From Candidatus Pantoea carbekii (GTDB lineage Bacteria; Pseudomonadota; Gammaproteobacteria; Enterobacterales; Enterobacteriaceae), in NCBI RefSeq assembly GCF_000971765.1, contig NZ_CP010907.1:866001-930000 (forward strand): a stretch of 64,000 nucleotides of DNA, written 5' to 3'. Each line of letters opens with the position of its first letter. Position 1 is the stretch's first letter. Position numbers and translations under genes: made by a program. Shown here one piece after another: positions 37,840 to 48,942 of the stretch. Below the pieces are notes generated by a model, which worked only from the letters and a program-made list of their open reading frames with translations, did no database searches and was not told where the DNA came from.

Positions 37840-40404
37840 TTAAATAAGACTTTTGAGTCTGTAAATCCACTCAAGAGCCTCTTTAGGGGTCAGGTTGTCC
37901 GGATCTATAGCTTCTATATTCTCTTTTATTAATAAGATTTTTTCTTTTGCTAATACAGATAAGGATAATTGTGACCCTTTGTTTATAAATTTCTGAGCGG
38001 TAACAGGTGGGCTATCTGATAAACTTTCGAGCTCTTTTAGCTTATATCGTGCACATTTGAGAACTTCTTTGGGTATCCCTGCTAATGCGGCAACGGCTAA
38101 CCCATAACTTTTACTTGCCGCTCCAGTTCGTACACTATGCATAAAAGCAATTCCATTGCTATGTTCAACGACATCTAAATGTACATTTAATATGCCTTCT
38201 ATCTCTTCAGGCAATTTAGTTAACTCGAAATAATGTGTTGCAAAAAGTGTCATTGATTTAATATAGTGTGCCAGGCGTTCTGCACATGCCCATGCTAATG
38301 ATAAACCATCATATGTAGAAGTACCTCTTCCAATTTCATCTACAAGTACTAGACTATTTTTAGTTGCATTATAAAGAATATTAGCAGTTTCGGTCATTTC
38401 GATCATAAAGGTTGAACGGCCGGATGCTAAATCATCTGTTGCACCAATACGTGTAAATATACTATCTATTGGACCAATAGCCATTTCCTCTGCAGGTACA
38501 TAACTGCCAATCCATGCCATAAGAACAATTAGAGCTGTTTGGCGCATATAAGTGCTTTTACCACCCATATTCGGACCAGTAATAATCAGCATATGGTTTT
38601 GAGACGACAGAGCAAGAGAATTAGAGATAAAAGGTTGTTTTAAAACTTGTTCAACGACGGGATGTCGTCCATTTTTAATATAAATACCGATGTCTTGCTG
38701 TAATATTGGGCAGCAGTAATTAAGAATTTGAGCTCGTTCCGATAGATTTGTTAACACATCTAGTTCTGCTAATGCAGCAGCACTTGCTTTCAGTGCTTCA
38801 AGATAAGGTAAAAATTGGTCAAAAAGCTTATCATATAAATTTTTTTCTAGAGCTAGTGCCTTATTTTTAGAATTTATAACTTGATTTTCATATTCTTTTA
38901 ATTCTGGAATAATATAGCGCTCAACATTTTTGAGAGTTTGACGTCGTATGTAATTTATTGGGACTAAATGACTGTGAGCGCGATTGATTTGAATGTAATA
39001 ACCATGTACAGCATTGAAATTAACTTTTAAAGTATCTAGGCCTAATTTTTTACGTTCACGAATTTCTAGTTGTTTAAGATAACTATTAGCATCGTTAGCT
39101 AGTGAACGATATTCGTCAAGCTTGGTATTATAGCCTGTTGCAATAACACCACCATCTCTTATTAGAGCTGGTGGACATTCAATTATAGCGTTTTCAAGAA
39201 GCGCACGTAGCTCATGGAAATAACCTATTTTCAGACGTATGTCAATCAGCTGTTCAACTTCAACATTGGCCAATTGTTTATGTAATTCAGGTAATTGTTG
39301 AAAAGTATCACGGATGCGTGCTAGATCACGAGGACGTGCAGTCCGTAATGCGATTCGAGCTACAACACGTTCTAAATCAACAATTTTATGAAGTACAGAT
39401 TGTATATCTTCACTAATAATTTGTAATTCTCTGATGGATTGTTGTCGTTGTTTAATAATATCAAAATTACGTAACGGCATATGTAACCAGCGTTTTAGCA
39501 TTCTACTACCCATTGCTGTAACAGTTTTATCTAGTACCGTAATTAACGTATTTTCTATTCCACCTGCTAAGTTTTGAGTAATTTCAAGGTTTCGGCGCGT
39601 AGCTGTATCTATCATGATACTATCTTGCTGCCTTTCTATACTGATAGAAGTAATATGAGGTAAAGAACTACGCTGAGTATTTTTGACGTATTGTAATAAA
39701 CAACCTGCAGCCCGTAGTGCTAAATATGCTTGATGAACTCCAAAACCACTAAGGTCGTAAGTACCAAATTGCATATTAAGTTGTTGGGAAGCAGTATCAA
39801 TGTCATACTCCCAGAGTGGACGACGACGCAGTCCGTGACGTTGTTCAATGAGTTGCATCGCTTGAAAATTTTCAGGGTATAATAGTTCTACTGGATCAGT
39901 GCGATGCAACTCTGCTGCCATTTTCATTTCATCAGTAAGTTCATTTAAGCAAAAACGACCAGAACTAATATCTAGTGTAGCATAACCGAAACCTAATTGA
40001 TTTTGGAAAATAGCCGCGAGTAAATTATCCAATCGATCTGGTAATAATTCTTCATCACTAATAGTTCCTGGTGTTACAATTCGAGTAATTCTACGTTCAA
40101 CTACACCTTTATGAGATATAATATCATTAACTTGTTCACAGATAGCTACTGATTCCCCTAGTTTTATTAGTTTTGCTAAATAACTTTCTATACAATGATA
40201 AGGCACACCAGCCATTGGAATAGGTGCACCTCCTGAATAACCGCGTTTAGTTAATGAAATATCTAATAACTGGGAGGCGCGCTTAGCATCATCATAAAAA
40301 AGTTCGTAAAAATCACCCATACGGTAAAATAGTAAAATATCGGGATTCTCAGATTTGAGTTTTAGATATTGTTGTATCATTGGTGTATGAACATTAGAGT
40401 TCAT
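37840..40404 (-). CDS. mutS: DNA mismatch repair protein MutS
   Basis: MutS recognises mismatches and recruits MutL. Its 854 residues match E. coli (853). The mismatch-contact motif FYELF is in [18 protein letters not shown] near residue 36. The clamp and lever regions follow. The ATPase domain has Walker [14 protein letters not shown], Walker [17 protein letters not shown] and [13 protein letters not shown], with the helix-turn-helix dimer region [18 protein letters not shown]. mutL and mutH are not in this window. Retention is notable, since many reduced symbionts lose mismatch repair. Confidence 0.98.
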   Translation of the reverse strand: MNSNVHTPMIQQYLKLKSENPDILLFYRMGDFYELFYDDAKRASQLLDISLTKRGYSGGAPIPMAGVPYHCIESYLAKLIKLGESVAICEQVNDIISHKGVVERRITRIVTPGTISDEELLPDRLDNLLAAIFQNQLGFGYATLDISSGRFCLNELTDEMKMAAELHRTDPVELLYPENFQAMQLIEQRHGLRRRPLWEYDIDTASQQLNMQFGTYDLSGFGVHQAYLALRAAGCLLQYVKNTQRSSLPHITSISIERQQDSIMIDTATRRNLEITQNLAGGIENTLITVLDKTVTAMGSRMLKRWLHMPLRNFDIIKQRQQSIRELQIISEDIQSVLHKIVDLERVVARIALRTARPRDLARIRDTFQQLPELHKQLANVEVEQLIDIRLKIGYFHELRALLENAIIECPPALIRDGGVIATGYNTKLDEYRSLANDANSYLKQLEIRERKKLGLDTLKVNFNAVHGYYIQINRAHSHLVPINYIRRQTLKNVERYIIPELKEYENQVINSKNKALALEKNLYDKLFDQFLPYLEALKASAAALAELDVLTNLSERAQILNYCCPILQQDIGIYIKNGRHPVVEQVLKQPFISNSLALSSQNHMLIITGPNMGGKSTYMRQTALIVLMAWIGSYVPAEEMAIGPIDSIFTRIGATDDLASGRSTFMIEMTETANILYNATKNSLVLVDEIGRGTSTYDGLSLAWACAERLAHYIKSMTLFATHYFELTKLPEEIEGILNVHLDVVEHSNGIAFMHSVRTGAASKSYGLAVAALAGIPKEVLKCARYKLKELESLSDSPPVTAQKFINKGSQLSLSVLAKEKILLIKENIEAIDPDNLTPKEALEWIYRLKSLI

Positions 40405-41045
40405 CTCAATTTATCCTTTGATTTTTAAAATATTTTTGCTTAATGATTTAGTGCTAAATAACACATGATTTTTATAGAATTCTAATGTATTTTTGTAGAT
40501 AAATTAGTTTTTGATATATAAATTATATTATAAAAACAATCATTTTAATATATGGACTTTTTGTTTTAGTATATTAGCTAAACTTTTATTTCAATAAACT
40601 AAATCGATATTTCATATATATACCAATTAATTTAAGATACACGAATAATCATAATGAAATTACATTCATTTTAAAAATGAATTTTTTATAAATACAAACC
40701 TTTTAAATTAAATTTAATATAAATTATTAGTTAATTTAAATATATGAGATTATTTTAATATCTATTATTATTATCAATTTTATGATTTGATTTTTTATAA
40801 AATAGTAAATCAAAACTTCATAAATAATTTTTCCATCAATTTAACAGCTCTTCATAATTAAATAATTATTCATATTAGAAAGTTAGCTTGCCTATCTTTA
40901 GAGATTGATCTGTTATCGTATAAGAATTGTAAAATGATACTAAATTTGAGAATAAAAATGATTCAATATTCATGATTGAGTTTCAAAGTATGTATAAATA
41001 TTTTATATGTTCACAAGAAACGTTCTCATATAATAGGAAAAAATA
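40405..41045. other. Spacer between divergent mutS and pncC
   Basis: No gene or RNA is recognisable. E. coli has several genes (including mltB and srl) in this interval. The sequence is very A+T-rich; upstream signals for both genes presumably lie here, but none is distinctive. Confidence 0.4.
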
Positions 41046-41546
41046 ATGTATGATAAGAAATCATATTGGTTAAGTAAATGTATTGGTAAAAAATTAAGAT
41101 GTCGTAGAGAAAAAGTTACTGTAGCCGAATCTTGTACTGGCGGATGGATTGCTAAAGTACTTACAGATATTCATGGCAGTTCTAAATGGTTTGAACGTGG
41201 ATTTATAGCTTATAGTAATGAAGCAAAACAGCAGATGCTTGGTGTACAAGCTGCTACGCTTGCATACTATGGTTCAGTTAGCAAGCAGACTGTATCTGAA
41301 ATGGTTCTAGGTGCCTGCAAGGCTGCTTCGGCAGAATATGGTATCGCCGTCAGTGGGATAGCAGGGCCAAATGGTGGTACTTTAACTAAGCCAGTTGGTA
41401 CAGTATGGTTTGCAATTACTGGTCCTGATAGACAAATATTCACTTATCTCAATATGTTTTCAGGTACTCGCAGTACAATACGTGGTCAATCAGTTATCCG
41501 AGCATTGCAAGTGTTACATGATCAATTTCTAAAAAATTTTAGTTGA
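41046..41546 (+). CDS. pncC: Nicotinamide-nucleotide amidohydrolase
   Basis: PncC (YgaD, CinA C-terminal family) hydrolyses NMN to nicotinate mononucleotide, recycling pyridine nucleotides. The 166 residues compare with 165 in E. coli. The active-site segment TVAESCTGGWIAKVLTD with the catalytic Ser is conserved, as are GFIAYSNEAKQQML, ISGIAGP-like VSGIAGPNGGT and KPVGTVWFAI. It sits directly upstream of recA as in E. coli. The recA promoter begins at the pncC stop codon. Confidence 0.94.
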   Translation: MYDKKSYWLSKCIGKKLRCRREKVTVAESCTGGWIAKVLTDIHGSSKWFERGFIAYSNEAKQQMLGVQAATLAYYGSVSKQTVSEMVLGACKAASAEYGIAVSGIAGPNGGTLTKPVGTVWFAITGPDRQIFTYLNMFSGTRSTIRGQSVIRALQVLHDQFLKNFS

Positions 41547-41570
41547 TACTGTATGAGCATACAGTATAAT
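41543..41570 (+). promoter_or_regulatory. recA promoter with LexA (SOS) operator
   Basis: A -35 TTGATA (41543-41548) and -10 TATAAT (41565-41570), 16 bp apart, flank the palindrome TACTGTATGAGCATACAGTA (41547-41566). From memory of the E. coli recA promoter, all 28 positions are identical, including the nonpalindromic centre. LexA bound here would occlude the spacer and -10. It starts four bases before the end of the pncC stop codon and lies about 86 bp upstream of the recA ATG. Such perfect retention implies that a LexA repressor is still present. Confidence 0.95.
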
Positions 41571-41655
41571 TAATCATTAAATATGTATTAAAACAATATC
41601 GTTAGTTCATGTAGCACTACCTGGGAGCAAGTAAGTAATGTAGGAGTAGTAGATA

Positions 41656-42726
41656 ATGGCGATTGACGAGAATAAACAGAAAGCATTAGCGGCTGCATTA
41701 AGTCAAATTGAAAAACAGTTTGGTAAAGGATCTATCATGCGATTAGGTGAAAATCGATCAATGGATATTGAAACCATCTCTACTGGTTCACTATCATTAG
41801 ATATTGCACTGGGTGCAGGTGGTTTACCAATAGGCCGTATTGTTGAAATTTATGGGCCGGAATCGTCTGGTAAAACCACTTTGACTTTGCAGGTCATTTC
41901 TTCAGCTCAAATTCAAGGGAAAACGTGTGCTTTTATTGATGCTGAACATGCACTTGACCCTACTTATGCCAAAAAATTAGGTGTGGACATTGATAATTTA
42001 CTATGTTCACAACCAGATACTGGTGAACAGGCATTAGAGATATGTGATGCACTAGCTCGCTCAGGTGCTGTTGACGTAATCATTGTCGACTCTGTAGCTG
42101 CATTAACGCCGAAAGCAGAAATTGAAGGTGAAATTGGTGATTCACATATGGGTTTAGCAGCACGTATGATGAGTCAAGCAATGCGTAAATTAGCAGGTAA
42201 TTTAAAACAATCTAATACATTGTTGATTTTTATTAACCAAATTCGTATGAAAATCGGTGTTATGTTTGGTAATCCAGAAACTACTACCGGTGGAAACGCA
42301 TTAAAATTTTATGCGTCGGTTCGTCTTGATATTCGCCGCATTGGTGCTATCAAAGAAGGCGATGAAGTCGTAGGTAGCGAAACTCGAGTAAAAGTAGTTA
42401 AAAATAAAGTCGCTGTACCATTTAAACAGGCTGAATTTCAGATTATGTATGGTGAAGGTATTAACACTTTTGGTGAATTATTAGATTTAGGTGTAAAATA
42501 TAAAATGATAGAGAAAGCAGGCGCTTGGTATAGTTATAATGGTAATAAAATTGGCCAAGGTAAAATGAACGCCACTAATTTTCTTAGAGCAAATGTGCTG
42601 ATTGCAAACGAAATTGATAAAAAATTACGTAATTTGCTCTTAACAGGCACAAAAATGGAGATAGATGCAATAGATGTCTTTGCTGAAGAAAATAAAAAAT
42701 TCATTGAAAATAAAGAGAAGCTTTGA
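41656..42726 (+). CDS. recA: Recombinase RecA
   Basis: RecA forms filaments on single-stranded DNA for strand exchange and triggers LexA self-cleavage. At 356 residues (E. coli 353) it has Walker [11 protein letters not shown] near residue 67, Walker [14 protein letters not shown], and DNA-binding loop regions [19 protein letters not shown] and [19 protein letters not shown]. The C-terminal tail is lysine- and glutamate-rich but less acidic than in E. coli. An AGGAG site lies nine bases before ATG 41656. With RecBCD retained, double-strand-break repair should work. recX, normally next, is gone. Confidence 0.98.
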   Translation: MAIDENKQKALAAALSQIEKQFGKGSIMRLGENRSMDIETISTGSLSLDIALGAGGLPIGRIVEIYGPESSGKTTLTLQVISSAQIQGKTCAFIDAEHALDPTYAKKLGVDIDNLLCSQPDTGEQALEICDALARSGAVDVIIVDSVAALTPKAEIEGEIGDSHMGLAARMMSQAMRKLAGNLKQSNTLLIFINQIRMKIGVMFGNPETTTGGNALKFYASVRLDIRRIGAIKEGDEVVGSETRVKVVKNKVAVPFKQAEFQIMYGEGINTFGELLDLGVKYKMIEKAGAWYSYNGNKIGQGKMNATNFLRANVLIANEIDKKLRNLLLTGTKMEIDAIDVFAEENKKFIENKEKL

Positions 42727-43138
42727 TAAATTTTATAAAAGAGGCATGTCTAATTTTTATATGTATCTTCCTTCTAAATATTCTATTTTAATAGATATCT
42801 TTTAAAAAGATACCATCTAAACATTTTATTAAAATAATTAGCAATATAATATATTAACTTTATTGAAGTTGTTAAAATATTTTTTTAAAAATACGCAGAA
42901 GATTAATTACATATAATAACAAATTAAATGACACAGTAAAAATAGCATTATAATAATCCAATTTATTTTGAATGGTTGAAATAAATTTAACTTTCAATAA
43001 ATTATTTAAAGCATATTTATTATTAATTTAGATTCAAATCTTATCTTCCACAATTAATGCTAAACTATATTGGCATTGTATAATATATGCAGATTATCAT
43101 TGAAAGAAAATTTTGTAAGAATGGTTTTTAGGAAATTT
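42727..43138. other. Spacer replacing recX
   Basis: No coding frame is visible for the small recX gene that separates recA and alaS in E. coli. A TATCTTTT/AAAAGATA palindrome near 42798 lacks a typical terminator loop and T-run. The alaS ribosome-binding site AGGAA is at the right end. Confidence 0.4.
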
Positions 43139-45775
43139 ATGAGCAAAAGTACTGATGAAATTCGTCAAACGTTTTTAAATTTTTTTCACACTAAGGGGCA
43201 TCAAATTATTTCTAGCAGTTCCCTTATACCAGATAATGATCCCACGATGTTGTTTACAAATGCAGGGATGGTACAGTTTAAAAATGTTTTTATTGGTCAA
43301 GATAGGTGCGATTATAAACGTGTAACTACTTCACAACGTTGTGTACGTGCTGGTGGCAAACATAATGATCTTGAAAATGTTGGTTATACAGCTCGTCATC
43401 ATACTTTTTTTGAAATGTTAGGAAATTTTAGTTTCGGTGATTATTTTAAGAAAGAGGCTATTAGTTATGCTTGGGAATTATTAACCTCTAATCAATGGTT
43501 TAATTTACCAAAAGAGCGTCTATGGATTACTGTCTATGAAAACGACGATGAAACGCTAGGAATTTGGAAAAATAATATTGGTGTCGCTACAGACCGTATT
43601 ATTTGTATTGGTAATAATAAAGGCGATGCTTATTCATCAGACAACTTCTGGCAGATGGGTGATACCGGTCCATGTGGTCCTTGTACTGAAATTTTCTATA
43701 ATCATGGTGATGATATTTCAAAAAATCCACTCTCGGTTTCTGAAGATAATCGTGATCAATGCATTGAGATTTGGAATATTGTATTTATACAATTTAATCG
43801 TCACCCTGATGGTTCCATGACACTACTAAAAAAACCATCAATTGATACAGGAATGGGACTGGAACGTCTTGCTGCTGTATTGCAGAATGTACATTCAAAT
43901 TATGAAATAGATTTGTTTAAAAAGCTTATTAATCGCATCAAAAAGATAATTGGATTAGATGATGATTTTCATAGCCAATCGCTGTATGTTATTGCTGACC
44001 ATATACGTTCATGTGCTTTTTTAATTGCTGATGGTGTAATACCATCAAATGCATATCGTGGTTATGTTCTACGGCGTATTATTCGTCGAGCAGTTCGACA
44101 TGGTAATAAAATAGGCATCAAGGAAACTTTTTTCTATAGATTTATTACACCTCTTATAGAGGTCATGGATCATGTAGCTAACAATATAAAGTACAAACAA
44201 GTATATATTGAAAATATTCTAAAAGAAGAAGAAGAACAATTCTCCAAAATCCTGACACGTGGTTTAGTAATATTAGATGAAAAATTGTCCAACCTAACAA
44301 ACAATACTGTTGATGGTCAAACTGTATTCGATCTTTATGACACTTTTGGATTTCCGATGGATTTGACAGAAGAAATATGCCGTGAGCGTAACTTGAAAAT
44401 TGATAAAAATGGTTTTGAAATAGCTATGAAACAACAACGTCAACGTGCATATAGAGCAGAAAATATTTTTAAAGCTAATTACAATAACACCATTTGTATT
44501 GATATAGAATCTAACTTTAAAGGTTACGAGCAGTTAAACGTCGACTCTACTGTACAAGCAATATTTGTTAATTGCCAAAAAGTTCATCAAATTTTTTCTG
44601 GTCAAAATGCTGTAGTATTTTTAAATGAAACACCATTTTATAGTGAATCTAGTGGTCAGATAGGTGATACAGGTATACTAATAGGTAATAACACTGAATT
44701 TAATGTTGAAAATACTCAAAAATATAACAAAGCTATCGGTCATATTGGCCAATTGAAAACAGGTAATTTATGTATTGGTGATCATATAAATGCACAGGTT
44801 AATGAAGTTCGTCGTAAATGCATTAGTCTGAATCATTCAGCCACACATTTATTGCATACGGCACTGCGCGAAGTACTCGGAGAACATGTAGTGCAGAAGG
44901 GATCATTAATAAATGATAAATATTTACGTTTTGATTTTTTTCATTTTGAAGCTTTAACACCTCAACAAATTTGTAATATTGAAAATATTGTAAATAAGCA
45001 AATACGTTATAATCTTAAAGTAAAAAATGAAATTGTAAATTTCGATATAGCAAAGAAGAAGGGAGCAATAGCATTGTTTGGTGAAAAATATGATCAGTAC
45101 GTGCGCTTATTGACCATAGGTAATTTTTCAAGTGAACTGTGTACCGGAACCCACGTTATGCGTACTGGTGAAATCGGTTTATTTTTTATTCAGTCTGAAT
45201 CGAGTGTAGCAATGAAAGTGCGTCGTATTGAAGCCTTTACAGGTGAAATTGCATTAGAGCAAGTACATTTTCAAAAAAGGCAAATACAAGATGTAATGCG
45301 TTTAGTAAAAGCGAATCAAAGTAATTTTAAAGAAAAAATTTGCAGTATGCTTGATTATCTACGTACATTGGAAAAGGAATTAAAAGAGTTGCAAGAGCAA
45401 CACGTTATACGTGAAAGCATTGTACTAAGTAAAAAAGCTGTTGAACTGAAAAGTACTAAATTGCTAGTAAGTAAATTAGAAGATGTTAAACCTACAATGT
45501 TGCGTAATATAATGGATAAGCTCAAAGCTCAACTGGGATCAGCTATCATTGTACTAGCAATTGTTTCTAAAGGTAAAATTTCATTGATAGCTGGTATAAC
45601 ACCGGATTTGACAAAAAAAATTCAAGCTATTGATTTAATAAATGAATTAGTAAAAAAAGTTGGTGGAAAAGGTGGTGGGCGACCTGATATAGCTCAAGCT
45701 GGTGGTGGAATGAATATACAAGCTTTAGGTAATGCATTATCTAGTGTACATACTTGGGTAAATAATCGACTTTAA
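43139..45775 (+). CDS. alaS: Alanyl-tRNA synthetase
   Basis: AlaS charges tRNA-Ala and edits mischarged Ser and Gly. I place the start at ATG 43139 ([21 protein letters not shown]), as in E. coli, with AGGAA upstream; the frame extends back to 43070 but those residues are not family-like. Length is 878 (E. coli 876). Class II motifs are in [13 protein letters not shown] and [19 protein letters not shown]. The editing domain has [19 protein letters not shown] and the zinc-type LCTGTHV, and the C-Ala domain ends [15 protein letters not shown]. Confidence 0.97.
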   Translation: MSKSTDEIRQTFLNFFHTKGHQIISSSSLIPDNDPTMLFTNAGMVQFKNVFIGQDRCDYKRVTTSQRCVRAGGKHNDLENVGYTARHHTFFEMLGNFSFGDYFKKEAISYAWELLTSNQWFNLPKERLWITVYENDDETLGIWKNNIGVATDRIICIGNNKGDAYSSDNFWQMGDTGPCGPCTEIFYNHGDDISKNPLSVSEDNRDQCIEIWNIVFIQFNRHPDGSMTLLKKPSIDTGMGLERLAAVLQNVHSNYEIDLFKKLINRIKKIIGLDDDFHSQSLYVIADHIRSCAFLIADGVIPSNAYRGYVLRRIIRRAVRHGNKIGIKETFFYRFITPLIEVMDHVANNIKYKQVYIENILKEEEEQFSKILTRGLVILDEKLSNLTNNTVDGQTVFDLYDTFGFPMDLTEEICRERNLKIDKNGFEIAMKQQRQRAYRAENIFKANYNNTICIDIESNFKGYEQLNVDSTVQAIFVNCQKVHQIFSGQNAVVFLNETPFYSESSGQIGDTGILIGNNTEFNVENTQKYNKAIGHIGQLKTGNLCIGDHINAQVNEVRRKCISLNHSATHLLHTALREVLGEHVVQKGSLINDKYLRFDFFHFEALTPQQICNIENIVNKQIRYNLKVKNEIVNFDIAKKKGAIALFGEKYDQYVRLLTIGNFSSELCTGTHVMRTGEIGLFFIQSESSVAMKVRRIEAFTGEIALEQVHFQKRQIQDVMRLVKANQSNFKEKICSMLDYLRTLEKELKELQEQHVIRESIVLSKKAVELKSTKLLVSKLEDVKPTMLRNIMDKLKAQLGSAIIVLAIVSKGKISLIAGITPDLTKKIQAIDLINELVKKVGGKGGGRPDIAQAGGGMNIQALGNALSSVHTWVNNRL

Positions 45776-45978
45776 AAAAAACAATATTAAGCATCGTACA
45801 AACAAACGCTAAAGTAATGATGAAGTCTGGTTAATGTAAAATTATTTGGCTAAACTAACTATCGGGAACATGTATTAGGCGTAATAAAGCGCATGAATAT
45901 ATTTATCATAAGCATTTTTCAGCATCATATGATGAGTGTAGGCGAAAAACTTACAGGCCAGACTTTTTATAATACTTC

Positions 45979-45984
45979 AAGGAG
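45979..45984 (+). promoter_or_regulatory. csrA ribosome-binding site with embedded GGA
   Basis: The sequence AAGGAG six bases before ATG 45991, in the context TTCAAGGAGCAAAGAATG, appears identical to the E. coli csrA leader. In E. coli, CsrA binds GGA motifs in its own leader, including one over the Shine-Dalgarno site, and represses translation. Retention is consistent with autoregulation, which is inferred here. Confidence 0.6.
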
Positions 45985-45990
45985 CAAAGA

Positions 45991-46176
45991 ATGCTTATTC
46001 TAACTCGTCGAGTTGGTGAGACTCTCGTAATTGGCGATGAGGTAACTGTAACGGTGCTGGGAGTAAAAGGTAACCAAGTACGTATAGGTGTTAGCGCACC
46101 TAAAAAAGTTTCGGTACATCGTGAAGAAATATATCAGCGTATTCAAGCTGAAAAAACTCAAACCTCGAATTATTAA
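45991..46176 (+). CDS. csrA: Carbon storage regulator CsrA
   Basis: CsrA is a dimeric RNA-binding regulator that recognises GGA in hairpin loops near ribosome-binding sites. The 61-residue length equals E. coli. The first strand [11 protein letters not shown] and the C-terminal [12 protein letters not shown], with the RNA-contacting Arg44-type residue, are conserved; differences are mainly in the tail. It lies between alaS and the tRNA-Ser/Arg pair as in E. coli. A strong terminator follows. CsrB/CsrC-like sponge RNAs were not seen in this window. Confidence 0.98.
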   Translation: MLILTRRVGETLVIGDEVTVTVLGVKGNQVRIGVSAPKKVSVHREEIYQRIQAEKTQTSNY

Positions 46177-46179
46177 CGG

Positions 46180-46230
46180 ATTGACAGTGCTTCACGTAAT
46201 TTTTTGACGCACTGTCAATATTTATTTTTT
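46180..46230 (+). terminator. Rho-independent terminator after csrA
   Basis: A perfect 11-bp stem (46180-46190, ATTGACAGTGC, pairing with 46209-46219) with an 18-nt loop is followed by a T-rich tail ATTTATTTTTT. It starts four bases past the csrA stop. It is one of the most stable hairpins in the window's spacers and should separate csrA from the tRNA genes. Confidence 0.8.
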
Positions 46231-46378
46231 GTGTTTGTTTCGTTATATTAGCTTAATATGTATAAATATACTATAAGTTTTTAAAAACCATTTGACTTAT
46301 AAATATAGAGAAGTAACATACTTTGTATAATAATAGTAGACAGTATAGAATAAATATAGTTGTTAATAGACTTGAAAA

Positions 46379-46468
46379 GGTGAGATGGCCGAGAGGTTGA
46401 AGGCGCTCCCCTGCTAAGGGAGTATGTGGTTACGCACTGCATCCGGGGTTCGAATCCCCGTCTCACCG
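46379..46468 (+). tRNA. serV: tRNA-Ser (GCT), CCA not encoded
   Basis: A 90-nt class II tRNA with acceptor GGTGAGA/TCTCACC, discriminator G, anticodon GCT in the loop CTGCTAA, an extra arm around TATGTGGTTACGCACTGCA, and T-arm GGTTCGAATCC. It reads Ser AGC/AGU codons and resembles E. coli serV at the same locus. After the discriminator the genome reads TC rather than CCA, so the 3' end must be added by tRNA nucleotidyltransferase. Confidence 0.97.
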
Positions 46469-46483
46469 TCATTATTATATCAT

Positions 46484-46557
46484 GCATCCATAGCTCAGCT
46501 GGATAGAGTACTCGGCTACGAACCGAGCGGTCGGAGGTTCGAATCCTCCTGGATGCA
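46484..46557 (+). tRNA. argQ: tRNA-Arg (ACG), CCA not encoded
   Basis: A 74-nt tRNA with acceptor GCATCCA/TGGATGC, discriminator A, D-arm AGCTCAGCTGGATAGAGT, anticodon ACG (wobble A would be edited to inosine by TadA) and T-arm GGTTCGAATCC. E. coli has several identical argQ/Z/Y/V copies here; one remains. The following bases are CAC, so CCA is not genomically encoded. It is only 15 bp from tRNA-Ser and probably shares its transcript. Confidence 0.97.
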
Positions 46558-47373
46558 CACTGGTCTTGATCTAAATTAATTTTTATTAATATAACGAACG
46601 GTATTATTGTGCATTTTTAAAAATCATCAGTTGTTTGATGTAATTACAACATTATATTTTAAATTTACATTTAAATTTATTTAAATACATGATGAATATT
46701 GATTCAGGAATTTAAAATATTGTATTTAGATTAATATATAGAATATCAGTAAGTTTTTTTCATAGAATATAAGTTTTATGTATTCATTCATCTGATAGAA
46801 TAAAATCTGTATGTTTCTATCATGGTTAATATAGTATTTAAATTAAATGTTGAATAATAGCGCAAAGATATTAAATTTCATTACTGATAGGTTATCATCA
46901 TGTCATATAGTTAGCTAAAAATATTAATGGGATTTGAATAATTAGCATATTATCTTTACAGATATATTTTAAATATAATCAAAAGACTCGTTTTTATTAG
47001 ATATTAAAAAAATAATTATACGTAATAATAGCCTTATATTATTAAGATTATAAAAATCAAGCATTATAGTGTTCAGCGATTAAGAAAGATATAAATACAA
47101 TGAATTATTATTATATTGTAGTGAAAATTTTAGTATAAGTTATCTTCTAGTACTAACGAATTGAATAATATAAAAGTATACATATTCCTACCTTTAAATC
47201 TACATTAATATTAGTTGTTAATTCAATATTTCTAAACGTTACGTTATCTTATTCATGTCATTAGTGTTTCATAACGTATATAGTAGTAAGTAAAAAATGT
47301 ATTTGTATCTTCAACTTTACCAAAACAAATTTATCTAGAAAAAAATAAATTCTTTCCGCAGCAGGAGGTTAAT
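46558..47373. other. Gene-free spacer between tRNA-Arg and gshA
   Basis: No ORF or RNA gene is visible. E. coli carries yqaB and yqaA here. The AGGAGG ribosome-binding site of gshA lies at the right end. Confidence 0.5.
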
Positions 47374-48942
47374 GTGATTCCGGACGTATCAAAAGCGCTC
47401 TGCTGGTTGGAAGCTCACCCCGATGTATTAAAGAATATTTGTCGTGGTATTGAGCGTGAAACATTACGCGTAAAACCAGATGGTTACCTAGCAACTACAA
47501 AGCATCCTATGCTTTTTGGATCGCCTTTAAAACATAAATGGATTACTACAGATTTTGCTGAAACTTTATTAGAATTTATCACACCTGCAAACAAAAAGAT
47601 TGATTATATGTTGGCATTTTTACGTGATATACATCGTTATGTATCAAAAAATCTTGATTGTGAACTTATGTGGCCTTTTAGTATGCCATGTATTATTAAT
47701 GATATCAATAATATTGAACTTGCTCAATATGGTGATTCTAATATTGGAAAAATGAAAACATTATACAGAAAAGGATTGAAAAATCGTTATGGTGCCTTAA
47801 TGCAGATGATTTCAGGAGTGCATTATAATTTTTCATTACCATTATCATTTTGGCAAGAACGCGAAGGTATACAAGATGTAAAAAGTGGTAAGAGGATCAT
47901 TTCCTCTGGTTATTTGCGTTTAATTCGCAATTACTATCGTTTTGGTTGGATAATTTCGTATTTATTTGGTGCTTCACCTGCTATTTTTTCTTCTTTTTTA
48001 CAAGACAATGCTAAAATTGAATTACCGTTTCAACGTAATAATGAAAACACATTATTTTTGCCGTATGCCACATCTTTACGGTTAAGTGATCTGGGCTATA
48101 CAAACAACTCGCAGAATATTTTAGGTATAACTTTTAATTCATTAGAAAGTTATCTTAATATTTTAAAAAAGGCACTTAAAATGCCATTAGAAAGATATGT
48201 AGCGATGCATACTAAGGACAAAAATGGTAATTGGCTACAACTTAATACAAATTTTCTACAAATCGAAAATGAATTATATACGCCCATCCGACCAAAGTGT
48301 ATTGTGTATTCAGATGAAACACCCTCCGAGGCCTTATTACGTAGCGGCATTGAGTATGTTGAAATACGCTCATTAGATGTTAACCCATTTTCTGCTATTG
48401 GTATTGATGCTGATCAAACATATTTTTTAGATCTTTTTTTAGTCTGGTGTGTTTTAGCAGATGCACAGGAAATGAGTACCGAAGAACTATTATATATATG
48501 TGAAAACTGGAATCGCGTAATAATAGAAGGACGAAAACCAGGACAAGTTATCCTCATTGGTAGCAATAAAAAAACTGAATATACATTAAAACATATAGGT
48601 AAAGCACTTTTAGCAGATTTATATCGTATTGCAAAAGTATTTGACAAAAATCAATTGAATAAAAAATATTGTCAAGTCTGTTCTAAACTAACACTATTAT
48701 TTGACAACCCTAATTTAACTTATTCAGCACGTTTACTTGATGCGATTGAGAAGAATGGTCTAATGAAAACGGGTTTATACTTAGCGGAAAAGTATCATAA
48801 TCAGTTGTGTAAAGAACCATTAGAATTACTAAGAGAAGATGATTTCAAGCGGCAAGCATATCACTCAATCAAGGCCCAAAAGAAAATAGAAAAAAATGAT
48901 TTAATTGATTTTGAAAGTTATTTAAAAAATCTTCAAAATTAA
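47374..48942 (+). CDS. gshA: Glutamate-cysteine ligase
   Basis: GshA joins glutamate and cysteine, the first glutathione step, drawing on the cysteine made by the cys block. At 522 residues (E. coli 518) it has [37 protein letters not shown] and [12 protein letters not shown], typical of the proteobacterial family. The start is GTG 47374 with a strong GCAGGAGG site seven bases upstream; E. coli uses a non-ATG start too. luxS, next in E. coli, is absent. gshB is not in this window. Confidence 0.96.
   Translation: MIPDVSKALCWLEAHPDVLKNICRGIERETLRVKPDGYLATTKHPMLFGSPLKHKWITTDFAETLLEFITPANKKIDYMLAFLRDIHRYVSKNLDCELMWPFSMPCIINDINNIELAQYGDSNIGKMKTLYRKGLKNRYGALMQMISGVHYNFSLPLSFWQEREGIQDVKSGKRIISSGYLRLIRNYYRFGWIISYLFGASPAIFSSFLQDNAKIELPFQRNNENTLFLPYATSLRLSDLGYTNNSQNILGITFNSLESYLNILKKALKMPLERYVAMHTKDKNGNWLQLNTNFLQIENELYTPIRPKCIVYSDETPSEALLRSGIEYVEIRSLDVNPFSAIGIDADQTYFLDLFLVWCVLADAQEMSTEELLYICENWNRVIIEGRKPGQVILIGSNKKTEYTLKHIGKALLADLYRIAKVFDKNQLNKKYCQVCSKLTLLFDNPNLTYSARLLDAIEKNGLMKTGLYLAEKYHNQLCKEPLELLREDDFKRQAYHSIKAQKKIEKNDLIDFESYLKNLQN

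Noticed and set aside
46281..46487. Minus-strand ORF of 68 codons
   Set aside because: It is antisense to tRNA-Ser; the open frame is a by-product of the tRNA sequence.
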